From: Phlegmacium glaucopus
Lineage: Eukaryota; Basidiomycota; Agaricomycetes; Agaricales; Cortinariaceae
Direction of reading: 5' to 3'
Assembly (NCBI GenBank): GCA_015039465.1
Contig: MU130557.1
Span: forward strand, 72,259 to 136,258
DNA: 64,000 bases
The stretch's first letter is position 1, and the number at the start of each line of letters is the position of its first letter. The position numbers and the translations under genes were made by a program. Shown here in pieces: positions 12,745-23,323 of the stretch. The notes beneath the pieces are model-generated. The model saw nothing but the letters and a program-made list of their open reading frames with translations. It was not told the DNA's origin and did no database searches.

Positions 12745-13759
12745 GGGGTCATTAGGAACCAGCTAACTTATGTAATCAAAAAATACCTTCAATGCCGAGC
12801 TCAATAACATCTGCCACAGACCACTTTTTAGCATTCTGAAAACTGGGAATGATAGAGGGGAAGTAGATAGTTGATCCTCAGTTTTTAGTTTGTAAGAAAA
12901 TATATTATTGACTCTTTTATTAACAAAGAAATTTTTTCTTGAGAAAAGTGCTCCAAACGCACTAGAAATTATACTGACACACTCAGAAAAAATGTTAGAA
13001 ATTTCGGAGGCCCCTTTTTGCCGCTTATATAATACAGTCACGTGATATAAGGCGCAGGGAAAGGAACCCCACCACACCCAAAAAAACTAACAAAACACAG
13101 CTAAACCACATCAAAAGCATCAAATAGGCAAGGAACAATGGGCAGAATAACAAAAGCACAACAGAATTACAAAAACATCCTTTTAAAAAGCAAATATCAC
13201 CAAAAACCATGAAGAGGTAATCATATTTGAATCATATCTCAGGGGCATCTCTGTGATTTCTATCCTAAATATCATTACGAGCTGAATTTTATTGACCAAT
13301 ATTGGGGTGCTGTGAAACTGATGTACAGAATGAGCCAAAAGACAAATGATATGAAAGAAATGGAAAATTACATAAAAGCATGCCTCGATGCCCCATGTTC
13401 AAATCCAACGGTGAGCTTCTTTTTTTTTTGTTGCCATGGCTGAGCAATCTTATTGATTGATCAGGTATGCAAACCGTGCTGCTCAGTTCATCAGTGCTTA
13501 CGGCCAAGGTTTAACTGGTCCAGAAGCTGCTTGGGCCAACCGGAAATATCATGGGCATCGTATATTACCCCCAGACATGGCTCTAAAGCTCAAATATGAG
13601 CATGAACAAAAGTATACTACATCAATAAGTACATAAATTAAATTTTAACACATTTCTGCTCATTTCCCCTACTTTTTTGTTTTTTGTTTTGTTTTTTGAA
13701 CCCAACATTTTGCCGCTTATATAATGGCTTACATAGGTTGGCTGGTTCCTAATGACCCC
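12745..13759. mobile_element. Decayed DNA transposon with 30-bp terminal inverted repeats
   Basis: The left end (12745 on) reads GGGGTCATTAGGAACCAGCT and the right end, reverse complemented, begins GGGGTCATTAGGAACCAGCC; similarity continues through TATGTAA. A clear target duplication was not found. The element contains a transposase remnant at 13279-13635. The superfamily is likely Tc1/mariner-like from that remnant. Confidence 0.65.
13279..13635 (+). pseudogene. Transposase C-terminal remnant (DDE superfamily)
   Basis: Translation gives ELNFIDQYWGAVKLMYR and, after a possible intron at 13411-13465, RAAQFISAYGQGLTGPEAAW and KYHGHR. The pattern EL(N)-I-x-WG and YxxGL-x-A matches the C-terminal end of fungal Tc1/mariner-like DDE endonucleases, where the Glu of ELN-I follows the third catalytic acid region. 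The two parts do not join in frame with canonical splice sites, so the remnant is broken. Confidence 0.6.
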
Positions 13760-14199
13760 TGAACATTCACTGAGGATATGTTTCTCCACTATTTCTCAAT
13801 ATCACAGTGCAATGGCAGGGTTTGAGAGTTGGTTGCCAACACCAACAATTGTGTAGAGCTGACATCCATGCACACAGATGGAAGTCTAGCCATCCAAACA
13901 TCATTTTTTACCCCAATATGTTTTACCACTTAGTTTTATTTGGGAGTGACTGCAATCAACACACAACACACCCAGGCATACACAGGCACACCATCACAAA
14001 GTGACAATGTGTTGCTAATCTCCCATTAAATTGGATGCTGTAGCTTGCCATTGACTTATTTTTGATACACCAGTGAGTCATCTGGTTAGATGCCACTGGG
14101 GTTTGGGTTGGGCTAGTAATTTGGTTAGGATCATGGTTAGTGTTAGGGGTTCAGGTTAGTGTTTTTTATCAGGTTAGTGGTAGGCTTAGGGGTCAGGTA

Positions 14200-15216
14200 C
14201 AGTCATGGACAAGCAAAGCCCACTAATAAAAATGGAAATTCCTTGATGGCTGAAAAAATGCCTGGAAAACATGCAGATAGGTCAAGGCAAGCTTGTGACC
14301 AATTTTCATCCAGATCTTGAGAAAATGACCATATAAGAAAAGTGACCCTGAGATTATGGCAGGTACACCCAAAATATTAGAAAATTTAAGAAAAAGTGCA
14401 GAATCACTTCCTTTCATTGAGGGCAATATGTTTGTCACATTTTCAAAAGATATTATCAAGTGGTTGCCCCACAAAAAAATCCCTAACTTTCAGGTACAAA
14501 ATGTTCCCAGTCTGCCTTTTTGAGAACAATAATTGCTGCATGGCCTGCCTTCTCACCAAGCAAGAGGAGATTATGAATCAAATTTCTATGCTTGAAACTG
14601 TGACCTGGGAGGCTGATGAGTGTATTTTCTTGCCTAAATTTCATGGTGAACTCAACCCAATTGAGATGGTGAGCTCATTGTGCCTGGTAGTATTAAATTG
14701 TTAAGATATTCAGTGACTTATTTTCTATCAACTGTAGTATTAGGGATTAAACATTACTATCAAGCAGTATCATCATACACATTCAAAACACTGCTGAGAA
14801 CACTCTTAATATGTGTTCTGTTGAGGTAATCAGGCAATTCATCTGGAGATGGATGTTGGCTACTGCATGGGACTCATGGGAAGGGTTGTGCAGTGGGCCA
14901 TACAGAAGCAAAAAGGTCACAAAAAGGCTGCCATGACACATTTGGATACTGTTCCTAATGGTTCTTAGCCCAATTCTAATTTTAATGTATATATGTCACC
15001 ACCTAAACCTATTCAAACTTGGTTTCACCTGACAAAATGTTGCAGTTTTTGAGCCTAAAAAAACTTGTCATGGCCAAAACATTGCAGGAAAAACCTTGGA
15101 GATGTGTTTTTTCAATGCATTTCATCAATCTGAGCAAGAATCTGAAAAATTTTCACCCCTACATGCACTCCTTGCTGAGATACCAAATTAGTGGGCTTTG
15201 TTTGTCCATGACTTTT
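14200..15216. mobile_element. Decayed Tc1/mariner-like element with TA flanks
   Basis: Left end TA|CAGTCATGGACAAGCAAAGC (14198 on) and right end, reverse complemented, TAAAAAGTCATGGACAAACAAAGCCC. The shared core AGTCATGGACAAxCAAAGCCCACTAAT is 26-27 bp. TA at both edges fits Tc1/mariner. A transposase fragment lies at 14497-14685. Confidence 0.7.
14497..14685 (+). pseudogene. Transposase fragment (DDE superfamily)
   Basis: An open stretch encodes FENNNCCMACLLTKQEE, then CIFLPKFHGELNPIEMV. CIFLPKFH-ELNPIE is the hallmark block around the last catalytic residues of fungal Tc1/mariner-like transposases. The rest of the gene is missing or unreadable. Confidence 0.7.
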
Positions 15217-15972
15217 TACACAGTAGTGCAGTCTTGGGTAGGTGGTTAGGTAGTTGGAACTCTGACTGCTGTGAGGCAGCTGAAGGACAGTGTTTTGCAT
15301 CTCACAACTTCCCTATTTGGGAGGTGTGTAGATTGTGATCCTCAGTTTTGTTGGTCAGTTGGTGAACAGTGATTTAACCCAACCTGCACTAAGGTTTCTC
15401 TAAGATAAGCCCACTTTGCCAAAGTAGCCAACATTATGCATACCTCTTTCTTTCAACTGTGTTGTAGTATGTTGAGCCTCTGTCAGCCTGTGTCCTTGTG
15501 GTTGTCACTATTATTTGCCAATTTGGATGCATGTTAGGGCCACTCATTAATGTAGCTCCTTTCCACAGTCACATAAAGTTCACAAAAGCCATTCTTGCTT
15601 AGCCACTGGAAAGCAGTGTAATAGGATGTGACCACTACTTTTTATCTCAATCCAACTGGTGGGGATTATGGTATTAAGAGTGGAACACCCACTTGTCACC
15701 CTGATTTCGAGCCTAACTCCCGACTCCCAATCGGGCCCGAACCTGACCCCACACCTGAGCCCAACTCAACTCCCAAACATCTACATTCCACCTCATTGGT
15801 GAACTTGATCGCTCATCTGACTGATCGGGCCTGACTCTACCACAACTCCCAATTGGACCTGACCTGAACCAAACTTACAACTTTGTAATTATTATTTTAT
15901 TATTTTATTCTCATTGTTACATTCCATTATACGTTACTCCAATCCAACTCCATCGGAGTTGTTTCCAGTAGT
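15217..15972. other. Repeat-rich intergenic DNA
   Basis: No convincing gene. 15690-15870 is rich in CCCGAACCTGACC / CCTGACCTGAACC-type motifs and may be the remains of another element. Confidence 0.4.
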
Positions 15973-17345
15973 CTGTTATAAATTGTTGTTGTTGTTGTAT
16001 ATAAACACCAACCAGAGAGCAATGGACTAGTCTTTAAGTCAAAAGCCTCCCTGTTGTTCGTTTAGGGAAGGTGTAACCTTGACTTGTATCACACAGAGGT
16101 AGGGAGCAAGAGTAGAGGTGAGGAGGATGAGGATGAAGGTCTTAGAAGATGAATGAGGTAGAAGATGAGGATGAGGATGGGTAAGAAAGAGTCTTCAGTA
16201 AGACTATAGCGATTGACAGTAGAGGACAGTGACAGTAAGGGACTGAAAAAGCGAACTTAAGGAAGGAATTCACTGGAATTCCACTGAGATGATGAAAGTG
16301 GGGGGTAAGAATGAATTGAACTGAACTACCTATCCTGGTACAAAAGAGCAGTATTTATACCCTAAGGATGAGGCTATGTAAAACAATAAAAAAGAAAGAA
16401 GTACGCGCTGTCAAAGGAAGAATGATGAAGAGAGGACAGCTGCGAGAAGAAAAGAACAATGGAAAAGAAAAAGGAATAGTAAAAGAATCTGCAAAGTGTC
16501 AAAGTGCGAGAGAAAAGAAGAGAAGGCAGTGTACACAGTCCAATAGCAAAAATATATCTACTCCATAGGCGTGTGGTCATGTCAAAAATATGAAAGGTCC
16601 TGAGTCAACACTTGAAAGGCGCAGCCTTGTTCCCGAGAAAACACTACTTGCCCATGGTCCCATGTCGCGCAGCCTTGATAACACTTGACACTCTGCGAGA
16701 ATAATCCTCTGCTGCTGATTCATCTGCAATTCCTGCTTAGTCGTGATCCTCCTGGACTTCCTAAATTGTCATAAAGAGGGTGGGAAGGCTTCAGGTACCG
16801 CGTGAATGATGGTTTTGGCAGTGAATGATAAGATAAGAGGTAGATGAGTGAGGATAGGGGACTGAGTGAGATCCAGGAGCGAGGGATGGCAAGATAGATG
16901 GCTGAGGGGAAGACTTGTGGGTCCATAGCCACAACAACAATGACAAAGCCTTGTACATAATGGGAGATGTAGTTGATGCGTCCATAAAGGGGCCGTTCTT
17001 GAAATGATGGACCAAAGATACGATCAAACGCGAGCCGATGACCGATGCGAATAGTAGATTGATCGCTTTGCTGGATCACTAGCCAAGGAACGAATGGATG
17101 GTATATGCTTAGGAGCATGTCGATAGTGAAAACAATGGAGAGCATAGTGTGAGACATTGAGAGTATGATGAGCGATGGGGATGTTATCATTGAACGAATG
17201 ATTTTGTTGACCAGGAACACGATTCAGGGCTGCTTCCAAAATAGGTAAGTGAATTTGAAGTCCGCTTATTTTCATGATGGCGACTTTTAAGCTTTCTTCT
17301 CACGCTACCAATCAGTATTGGTGCGCGACACCATACTCCATTCCA
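15973..17345 (-). repeat. 1.3-kb direct repeat, copy 1 (candidate long LTR)
   Basis: Nearly colinear with 18870-20466 plus 27010-27215. On the minus strand it begins near TGGAATGGAGTATGG, contains a good TATA box (GGGTATAAATACTGC, about 16345-16360) and ends TTTATAACA at 15975, the layout of an LTR. Both copies have the same orientation and bracket about 1.5 kb. ORFs of up to 166 codons inside have no recognised motif. The LTR identity is an inference; a large non-coding repeat is the alternative. Confidence 0.55.
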
Positions 17346-17630
17346 GTACTCTCCCTTGTTTCCAGTTCTACTCCTCCTACGTCCAACTCTGAGACTTCTC
17401 CATATCATTCCGACCCCCCCGACAATACTCCAAACCCATTACCACACCTTTGCCATAACAACTATTTCTTTGTCATCACTTTCCCACTATCAGTCAGCAC
17501 ACCAGCTATGGATTATTAACTCAAGAATGCAGGACTTTCCGGGAGCAGAATGCAGTACTTTATATTTATCTTTTATATTTCAGATGCTATTCCTTTTATT
17601 ATTTAAGTACTTGAAACTTGTATGTTTTCC
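17346..17630. other. Unassigned spacer between the 1.3-kb repeats
   Basis: CT-rich sequence without a recognisable gene, between repeat copy 1 and the inverted solo LTR. Confidence 0.35.
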
Positions 17631-18044
17631 TCAGTTCGAATATCAACCTAGTTTCCTCCTCCTATTCTTCTTCTAAGTTCCCGCAACTTCCAGTTCCACT
17701 CCATTCTGTTCTTACTCCGAAATTAGGACACGAAGGTTTAGGGTAGCACAGCATATACGCTGAGGCTATAGTCCTTTTCCATTCTGTGGTTCTGTTCTGA
17801 TCAAACTCCGTCTGATACTCTGGAATAGAGTTCTCGAACTTAACACTCATATCATTTATTTATTTATTTTCATATGTCTGTTATGTCCATATCTGTACTT
17901 AAATAGCTCCCCACCCTAGCAGGGATCCCTATCTTTTCCTTTTAGGATCCCCTGCTAGGTGATTTAGTTATAGTCATATTTATAATGTATTAATTTAGGA
18001 TCCCCTGCTAGCTTGACAAAGTCAGCATCGCAGTTGCCCTAACA
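17630..18044 (-). mobile_element. Diverged solo LTR, minus orientation
   Basis: Reverse complemented, the right edge reads TGTTAGGGCAACTGCGATGC and continues with CTAGCAGGGGATCC motifs, GGGATCCCTGCTAGG and TATTTAAGTA, matching the solo LTR at 19851-20259. The left edge is diverged and only approximate. Confidence 0.6.
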
Positions 18045-18869
18045 GATAGTGTTATCTTCAGTCCTCTTTATTGCTGCATTCAGGCTATGCTATCCTACAC
18101 TCCTGGACATGATCTGAATCATCCAATTGGGCCGAAGAACTCAAACCATAACCCTCTTAGTGTACACATTGCTCCATTAGCCACCTCAACCTGTATTGCA
18201 TCAGGAAAAATGACTTCTGCCCTAGGCTTTCCTGAAATGTCCTGGGGTGCCTCAGGCAGCTCAGGCAGCTCAGGTCAAGAGGTCACCCCCAGGAGCAAGT
18301 TACCTATGTGTAAAAAGTCTCAGGTATTGTGGCAATCTGAGGCAACCTGAGAGCATCCTGGGACCTGAGGCAACCTAGGGGTGTCCTGGGGCAGCCTTAG
18401 CCCCTTTGGATCTGATGCTAGAAAACATATATAAACCAGATATTTGAATAGTCTCACACAACAGAATAATAATAATAATAATAAAATTATATTCAATTAT
18501 TCTAAACATCATATATACTAGTAATAAAATAATAATAAAATAGTGATACATAAATATACTAGTACATATATGGGAAGTAGGAAATATGGGTGGTTTATAT
18601 ATCTTTTGGATGGTGCACAGACCACTGGTCACATGATCACAGATAAGCATGATTTCAAGCATATGGTGCTGAGTCAGGGTAGATTACATAAATTCCAAAA
18701 AAGGAAATTTTTTAAAGATGGTAGAGAATCATTTTAGGACCCTGAATATGTTTAAATTATATTAATAGCAGCTCTGTAAGAGGACACTACATAGGTACAT
18801 ACATGAACACATGCACACTCCATCATGACCTCCTGCTAGTTGGTATTATGAACATTACTCACAGGATTA
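18045..18869. other. Unassigned repeat-rich spacer
   Basis: Contains GTCCTGGG / CCTGAGG-rich sequence at 18230-18410, akin to that at 27600-27760, and AT-rich microsatellite-like DNA at 18450-18560. No gene seen. Confidence 0.4.
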
Positions 18870-20466
18870 CCACCTGCTATAAATTGTTGTTTGTGTTGTT
18901 ATAAAACACCAACCAGAGAGCAGTGGACTAGTCTTTAAGTTGAAATCCTCCCTGTTGTTTGTTTAGGGAAGGTATAACCTTGACTTGTAACACACAGAGG
19001 TAGGGGGTAAGAGTAGAGGTGGAGGATGAGGATGAATGTCTTGAAAGGTGACTGAGATAGAGGACGAGGATGAGGATGATCAAGGAAAGTCTTCAGAAAG
19101 ACTATAGCGGATAGCAGTAGACAATAGGTCAACAGTAAGGGACTGAAAAAGCGAACTTAGAGGGAGGAATTCACTGGAACTCCACTGAGATGATGACTGT
19201 AAGAGACTAAGAGATGAATTGGAGGGAACTACCTATCCTGGTACAAAAGAGCAGTATTTATACCCTAAGGATGAGGCTATGTAGAACAGTAAAAAAAGAA
19301 AGAAGTATGTGCTGTCAAACGAAGAAAGCTGAAAGATGAAGAGACAACAGCTGTGGGAAGAAAAGAACAATGGAAAAGAAGAAGGAACAATAAAAAAATC
19401 TGTAAAGTGTCAAAGTGTGAGAGAAAAGAGGAAAAGGCAGTGTGCATAGTCCAATAGCAAAAATATATCAACTCCATAGCCATGTGGTCATGTCAAAAAT
19501 GTGAAAGGTCCTGAGTCAACACTTGAAAGGCACAGCCTTGTTCCTGAGAAAATACCACTGCCCATGATCCCATGTCACGCAGCCTTGATAACACTTGACA
19601 CACTGCGAGAATAATCCTCTGCTGCTGATTCATCTGCAACTCCTGCTTAGTCGTGATCCTCCTGGACTTCCTAAAGTGTCATAAAGAGGGTGGGAAGGCT
19701 TCAGGTACCACGTGAATGTTGGTTTTGGCAGTGAATGATAAGATAAGAGGTAGATAATCAAGGATAGGGGACTGAGTGAGATCCAGGAGTGAGGTATGGC
19801 AAGATAGATAGCTGAGGGGAAGACTTGTGGGTCCATAGCCACAACAACAATGTTAGGGCAACTGCGGCGCTGACTTAGTCAAGCTAGCAGGGGATCCAAA
19901 GTTAATAATATTTCAGAAAAGATATCTACAAGTGGCTCACCTAGCAGGGGATCCAAAGAGGAAAGGATGGGGATCCCTGCTAGGCTGAGGGGTATTTAAG
20001 TACTAATATGGACATAACAGAGATATAAAATAAATAAAGGAATGATACAATAATAATTAATTAATTAATTAGAAAGTGGTGTGATGTGAAAAATAAAAAT
20101 AAAAGATGGAGCGAGACCGGAGGATTGGAGTGGAGTGACAGAGTGACAGAGTAAACCGGCAACGGAAGCAGAGTTGGACAGAAGGTCAGAGGTCATCGGA
20201 AAGGCAGGATGTATAGTCCTGAGGTTGGGGTTTGGTTTGAAATCAGGTGTCCCCTAACAAACAATGACAAAGCCTTTTACATAATGAGAGATGTAGCTGA
20301 TACATCCATAAACAGGCTGTTCTTGAAATGATGGGCCATAGATACAATCAAACACAAGCTGATGACCAATCTGAATAGTGGATTGATTGCTTTGTTGTAT
20401 CACTAGCCAAGGAATAAAAGGATGGTAGATGGAGAGGATCATGTTGATAGTGTAAATGATAGATAG
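18870..20466 (-). repeat. 1.3-kb repeat, copy 2, left part
   Basis: Matches 15973-17110 at high identity, including the minus-strand TATA box (about 19250-19262). It has two later insertions: a 409-bp solo LTR at 19851 and the Ty3/gypsy element at 20467. The remainder of this copy continues at 27010. Confidence 0.65.
19851..20259 (+). mobile_element. Solo LTR (409 bp) with 5-bp duplication
   Basis: Starts TGTTAGGGCAACTGC and ends GTGTCCCCTAACA. It is flanked by AACAA at 19846-19850 and 20260-20264, and it sits inside repeat copy 2 exactly where copy 1 is uninterrupted (ACAACAACAATGACAAAGCC). The internal element has been lost, presumably by LTR-LTR recombination. Confidence 0.88.
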
Positions 20467-20878
20467 TGTTACAACTTGGAACGGCTCAGAAGCTTCTGGC
20501 CGTAAACAGTCGTATAAGAGATCGTTCGTTCATTTGTTCATTCGATGAGCTCAAAAGAATTACTAAGAGATAGTTCTCAAAGCAGAGTCTTAGGAGTTTT
20601 GAGGAAGTTTGAGAGTGAAGCAACCAGCGGTAGATTCTCAAGAATTAGCTAGGGTTACATCGAGTAGTAAATATGGTATTTATAGATAAAAGGAAGGGTC
20701 GTGCATATGATGAAATGAGCGCATGTAAGTGAGTGTGCATATGTATAAATAGATGAAACATATGAAAAGGAAGAGGAAAGCATGTGGGTGCGGAGATGAA
20801 AGGAATGTATAAGATGCATGTAGGTGAAACGGGCATGTGTTTGGTGGAGATAAGGAAAAGAAAAAGAAGTTCGTAACA
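20467..20878 (-). repeat. 3' LTR of the Ty3/gypsy element
   Basis: 412 bp, TGTTACAACTTGG to AAGTTCGTAACA. Adjacent to it, read on the minus strand, is a purine-rich tract AATGGGGGTAA (20879-20889) that would serve as the polypurine tract. Confidence 0.93.
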
Positions 20879-20889
20879 TTACCCCCATT

Positions 20890-21561
20890 TTACATCGAAG
20901 ACTCTGAATTCGACTCTGACTCTAAGAACAGTCCTTCTCGTTGTTTGAGTGGGCATTGTTGCCAGCTGTGACCATCTTCGAAGCAATTGTTGCACTTTTG
21001 ATATACGTTCGGTGGTGGAAAGTCTTCTGGTAAAATGACTTGTGATCCATCGCCCAAAGTATAACATTGTCGAGATGTATGACCGTCAGTGTCGCAAAGA
21101 GAACAGTGACGTTGAACAAGAACTTCATCGTCGTCATCGATGACAATGGGATTGAGTTGGGTTCCGGGAATGGTCGAGTCAGGAAGAGGGAGGGGGGAAA
21201 ATGTCTGTCGAGGAGGATATGGAGAGGATCGCCGGGATCCAATAGGATTTTGTCGTTTGAGTCTAATAAATGGTTCGATGTGTTGGACTAGTCCGCAACC
21301 AGCCATGTTGTCGTATAGCGTGTTGGCTTGTGTCTGCAGGTATTCGAGTTCTTGTTTGGCTCATATAATACTTTGGTCAACATGGTGGAAATAAAGAAAT
21401 TTGGTATAAAGGACAGGGTTCGGTTGAAGGAAGGGCACGAGATTGTTGATGTCGTGTCTGGTTTGTATATATGAGGAAAATTCTTTGTGGGTGAAGTTGA
21501 AGATCGGGGGTCGGGTATGAACAGAACAAGAGGAAGAGGATGATGATGGGATTCGAGGCAT
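20890..21561 (-). pseudogene. Accessory ORF3 of the chromovirus with two zinc knuckles
   Basis: An ORF downstream of the integrase, on the same strand, starting MPRIPSSSSSSCS and ending at the polypurine tract. It is 223 codons with one TGA at 21361-21363 (context II-stop-AK, as expected from CGA). The C-terminal half has two CCHC-type knuckles, CSLCDTDGHTSRQC and CNNCFEDGHSWQQC, and an acidic VIDDDDE segment. Gag of the same element has its own single knuckle, so this is a separate putative nucleic-acid-binding protein. Function unknown. ORFs in this position are not part of the basic gag-pol plan. Confidence 0.7.
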
Positions 21562-21565
21562 GGTT

Positions 21566-21760
21566 TCAGAGAGAGAAATCGTAATTGATTTGAGAATATG
21601 CAATTTCGAAGTCAAACTTGGGGAGTGTGAAGTTGTCGTCTTTTTGTTTCTTGAGGGCTAGTTTTATATCCTTGAATTCGTCAGTGATTTCAGCGATGAC
21701 GTCTATGAGCTTTAGGAAGTCTTCATCTACGCATTGATGTTGATAAGAAGTGTAGCGCAT
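21566..21760 (-). CDS. Small ORF between integrase and ORF3
   Basis: 64 codons, beginning MRYTSYQHQCVDEDFL, rich in Asp/Glu/Lys, with a helix-like LKLIDVIAEITDEFKDIK stretch. It starts 16 nt after the integrase stop and ends 5 nt before the ORF3 start. It may be the N-terminal part of ORF3 in another frame, or a spurious ORF. Confidence 0.35.
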   Translation of the reverse strand: MRYTSYQHQCVDEDFLKLIDVIAEITDEFKDIKLALKKQKDDNFTLPKFDFEIAYSQINYDFSL

Positions 21761-21775
21761 GTTTTTGAAGCTGTT

Positions 21776-23320
21776 CTAATTGAGGTGATGGGTTTGTTTA
21801 TAAAGCGTCAGCGTGTCATCTGCATTTTTGATGTGTGACTCTGGTTCCCACGTTGCTTCAGAAATCGGGTAGTCTCTCCATCGGATTTTGAATTGGTATC
21901 CGTGTCCTTGTTTTCTGTGTCCGATAATGGCTTCGACTTCATATTCTTCTTCTCTGTCGATGATTTCAGCAGGAGGTTTCAAAAAGTTCGGTCCATGTAC
22001 TTCGTTTTCGACGTATGGCATGAGGAGGTATGCGTGAAAGACATTATGAATCTTCCATGTTTCAGGGAGTTTCAGTCGATAAGTGAGAGGTCCGAGGATT
22101 TTTTCAATAAGAAATGGTCCTTCTCTTCGTGGTGTGATCTTCTTGTTGTAATTTGTTTTTAGATTTCTGGAGTCTAACCAGACTAGTTGTCCTTCTTGGA
22201 ATGGTTTAAAGTTCGATTTGATCCTGTTTTCCATTCGGTGTCTTGCTAGTTCGTGTGCTGCCAGAGCTTCTTCTCGGTCTTTGATTAATTTCCATGTTCG
22301 TTCTTCAACGGCAGGGAATTGCGTGTTTTCAAATGAAAGAGGGATGGAGATTGGGGATGATCCCATGATCAATTCGAAAGGAGTTCGTGTTCTTCCAGAG
22401 TGTCTTCGGTTATTGTGAGTGAATTCAAGTGTGGGTAGAGCGGATAACCAGTTTGTTGGGTTGTCAAAGCAATAGATCGAGAGATATGCTTCAATTTCTT
22501 GGTTGAAACATTCAGTTGTTCCGTCGGATTGAGGGTGAAAGGCCGTTGTTTTTGCGTGTTTGATTCCGAGCAATTTGAAAAGGTTCTCAAAGGCTTTGGC
22601 GGTGAATTGAGGGTCTCTATCGGAGATCATTTTGTCAGGGAGTCCAAACCGTTTGTAGAGGTTGTCGAGCAAAAATTGAGCGATGTCTTTGGAAGTACAG
22701 GTTTTTGCACAAGGGATAAGAATTACCCCCTTTGTAAGCCTGTGGTCGACCACGACCAGTATAGCGTCTTTGCCATTGATAGGCAGTAGGTCTGTAATCA
22801 AATCCATTGAGCAGTTCGCAAAAGGTCTAGAATCCTTCGGTCCTTTGATCGGTAAGAAAGACGGTTTTGATGGGTTTCTGTTGATTTTGAACTGTTGACA
22901 GTCGGAACATCCTTTCACATAATTCTTCACAAAGGTGCGAAGTCCAGGCCACCAGTAATGTTGAGAAATCGAGTTGTAAGTTTCCAATTCTCCTGGGTGT
23001 CCTGCAGTTGGCATGTCGTGGAATTGTTTAACTAGTTTCTGATGAAGTTCTCGATTTTGTGGAATGTAATTCTTCCCTTTGTAAAATAAGATAGGTTTTC
23101 CCAGAAAGTCTTCAGTCGACCAGTCTTCAAGATCACTTCTTAAATTAGAGGGTCCCTTTTTGAGTAGAGAGCGCAAAGCATCAGCGGTGTTGGTGTCTAT
23201 ATTGGTTGAATTGGCAATCTGTTCTTGTAGATTAAGGTCGACTAGATTGACAAACAAGGAATCTGGGAGCATCGTGATGTCTTCATTGTCATTGTCGTCT
23301 TTGGGACAAAGATCAGCTCA
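21776..23320 (-). CDS. Integrase with chromodomain (pol 3' part)
   Basis: An open reading frame of 498 codons from the ATG at 23272; upstream it is separated from RNase H by two adjacent TGA codons (23318-23323). Order: HHCC zinc-binding region (HDMPTAGH then CSDC), catalytic core with SMDLITDL, ISDRDPQF and the Glu in TTECFNQEIEAYL (D,D,E), a GPLTYRLKLP module, and a chromodomain at the end (YEVEAIIGHRK, FKIRWRDYPISEATWEPESH). The chromodomain places the element among the chromoviruses. In such elements the chromodomain directs integration to modified histones. Confidence 0.92.
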
Positions 23321-23323
23321 TCA

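Noticed and set aside
16720..17408. Minus-strand ORFs of up to 166 codons as a gene
   Set aside because: They have no family motif, overlap in several frames and lie in a 1.3-kb repeat where the second copy carries stops.
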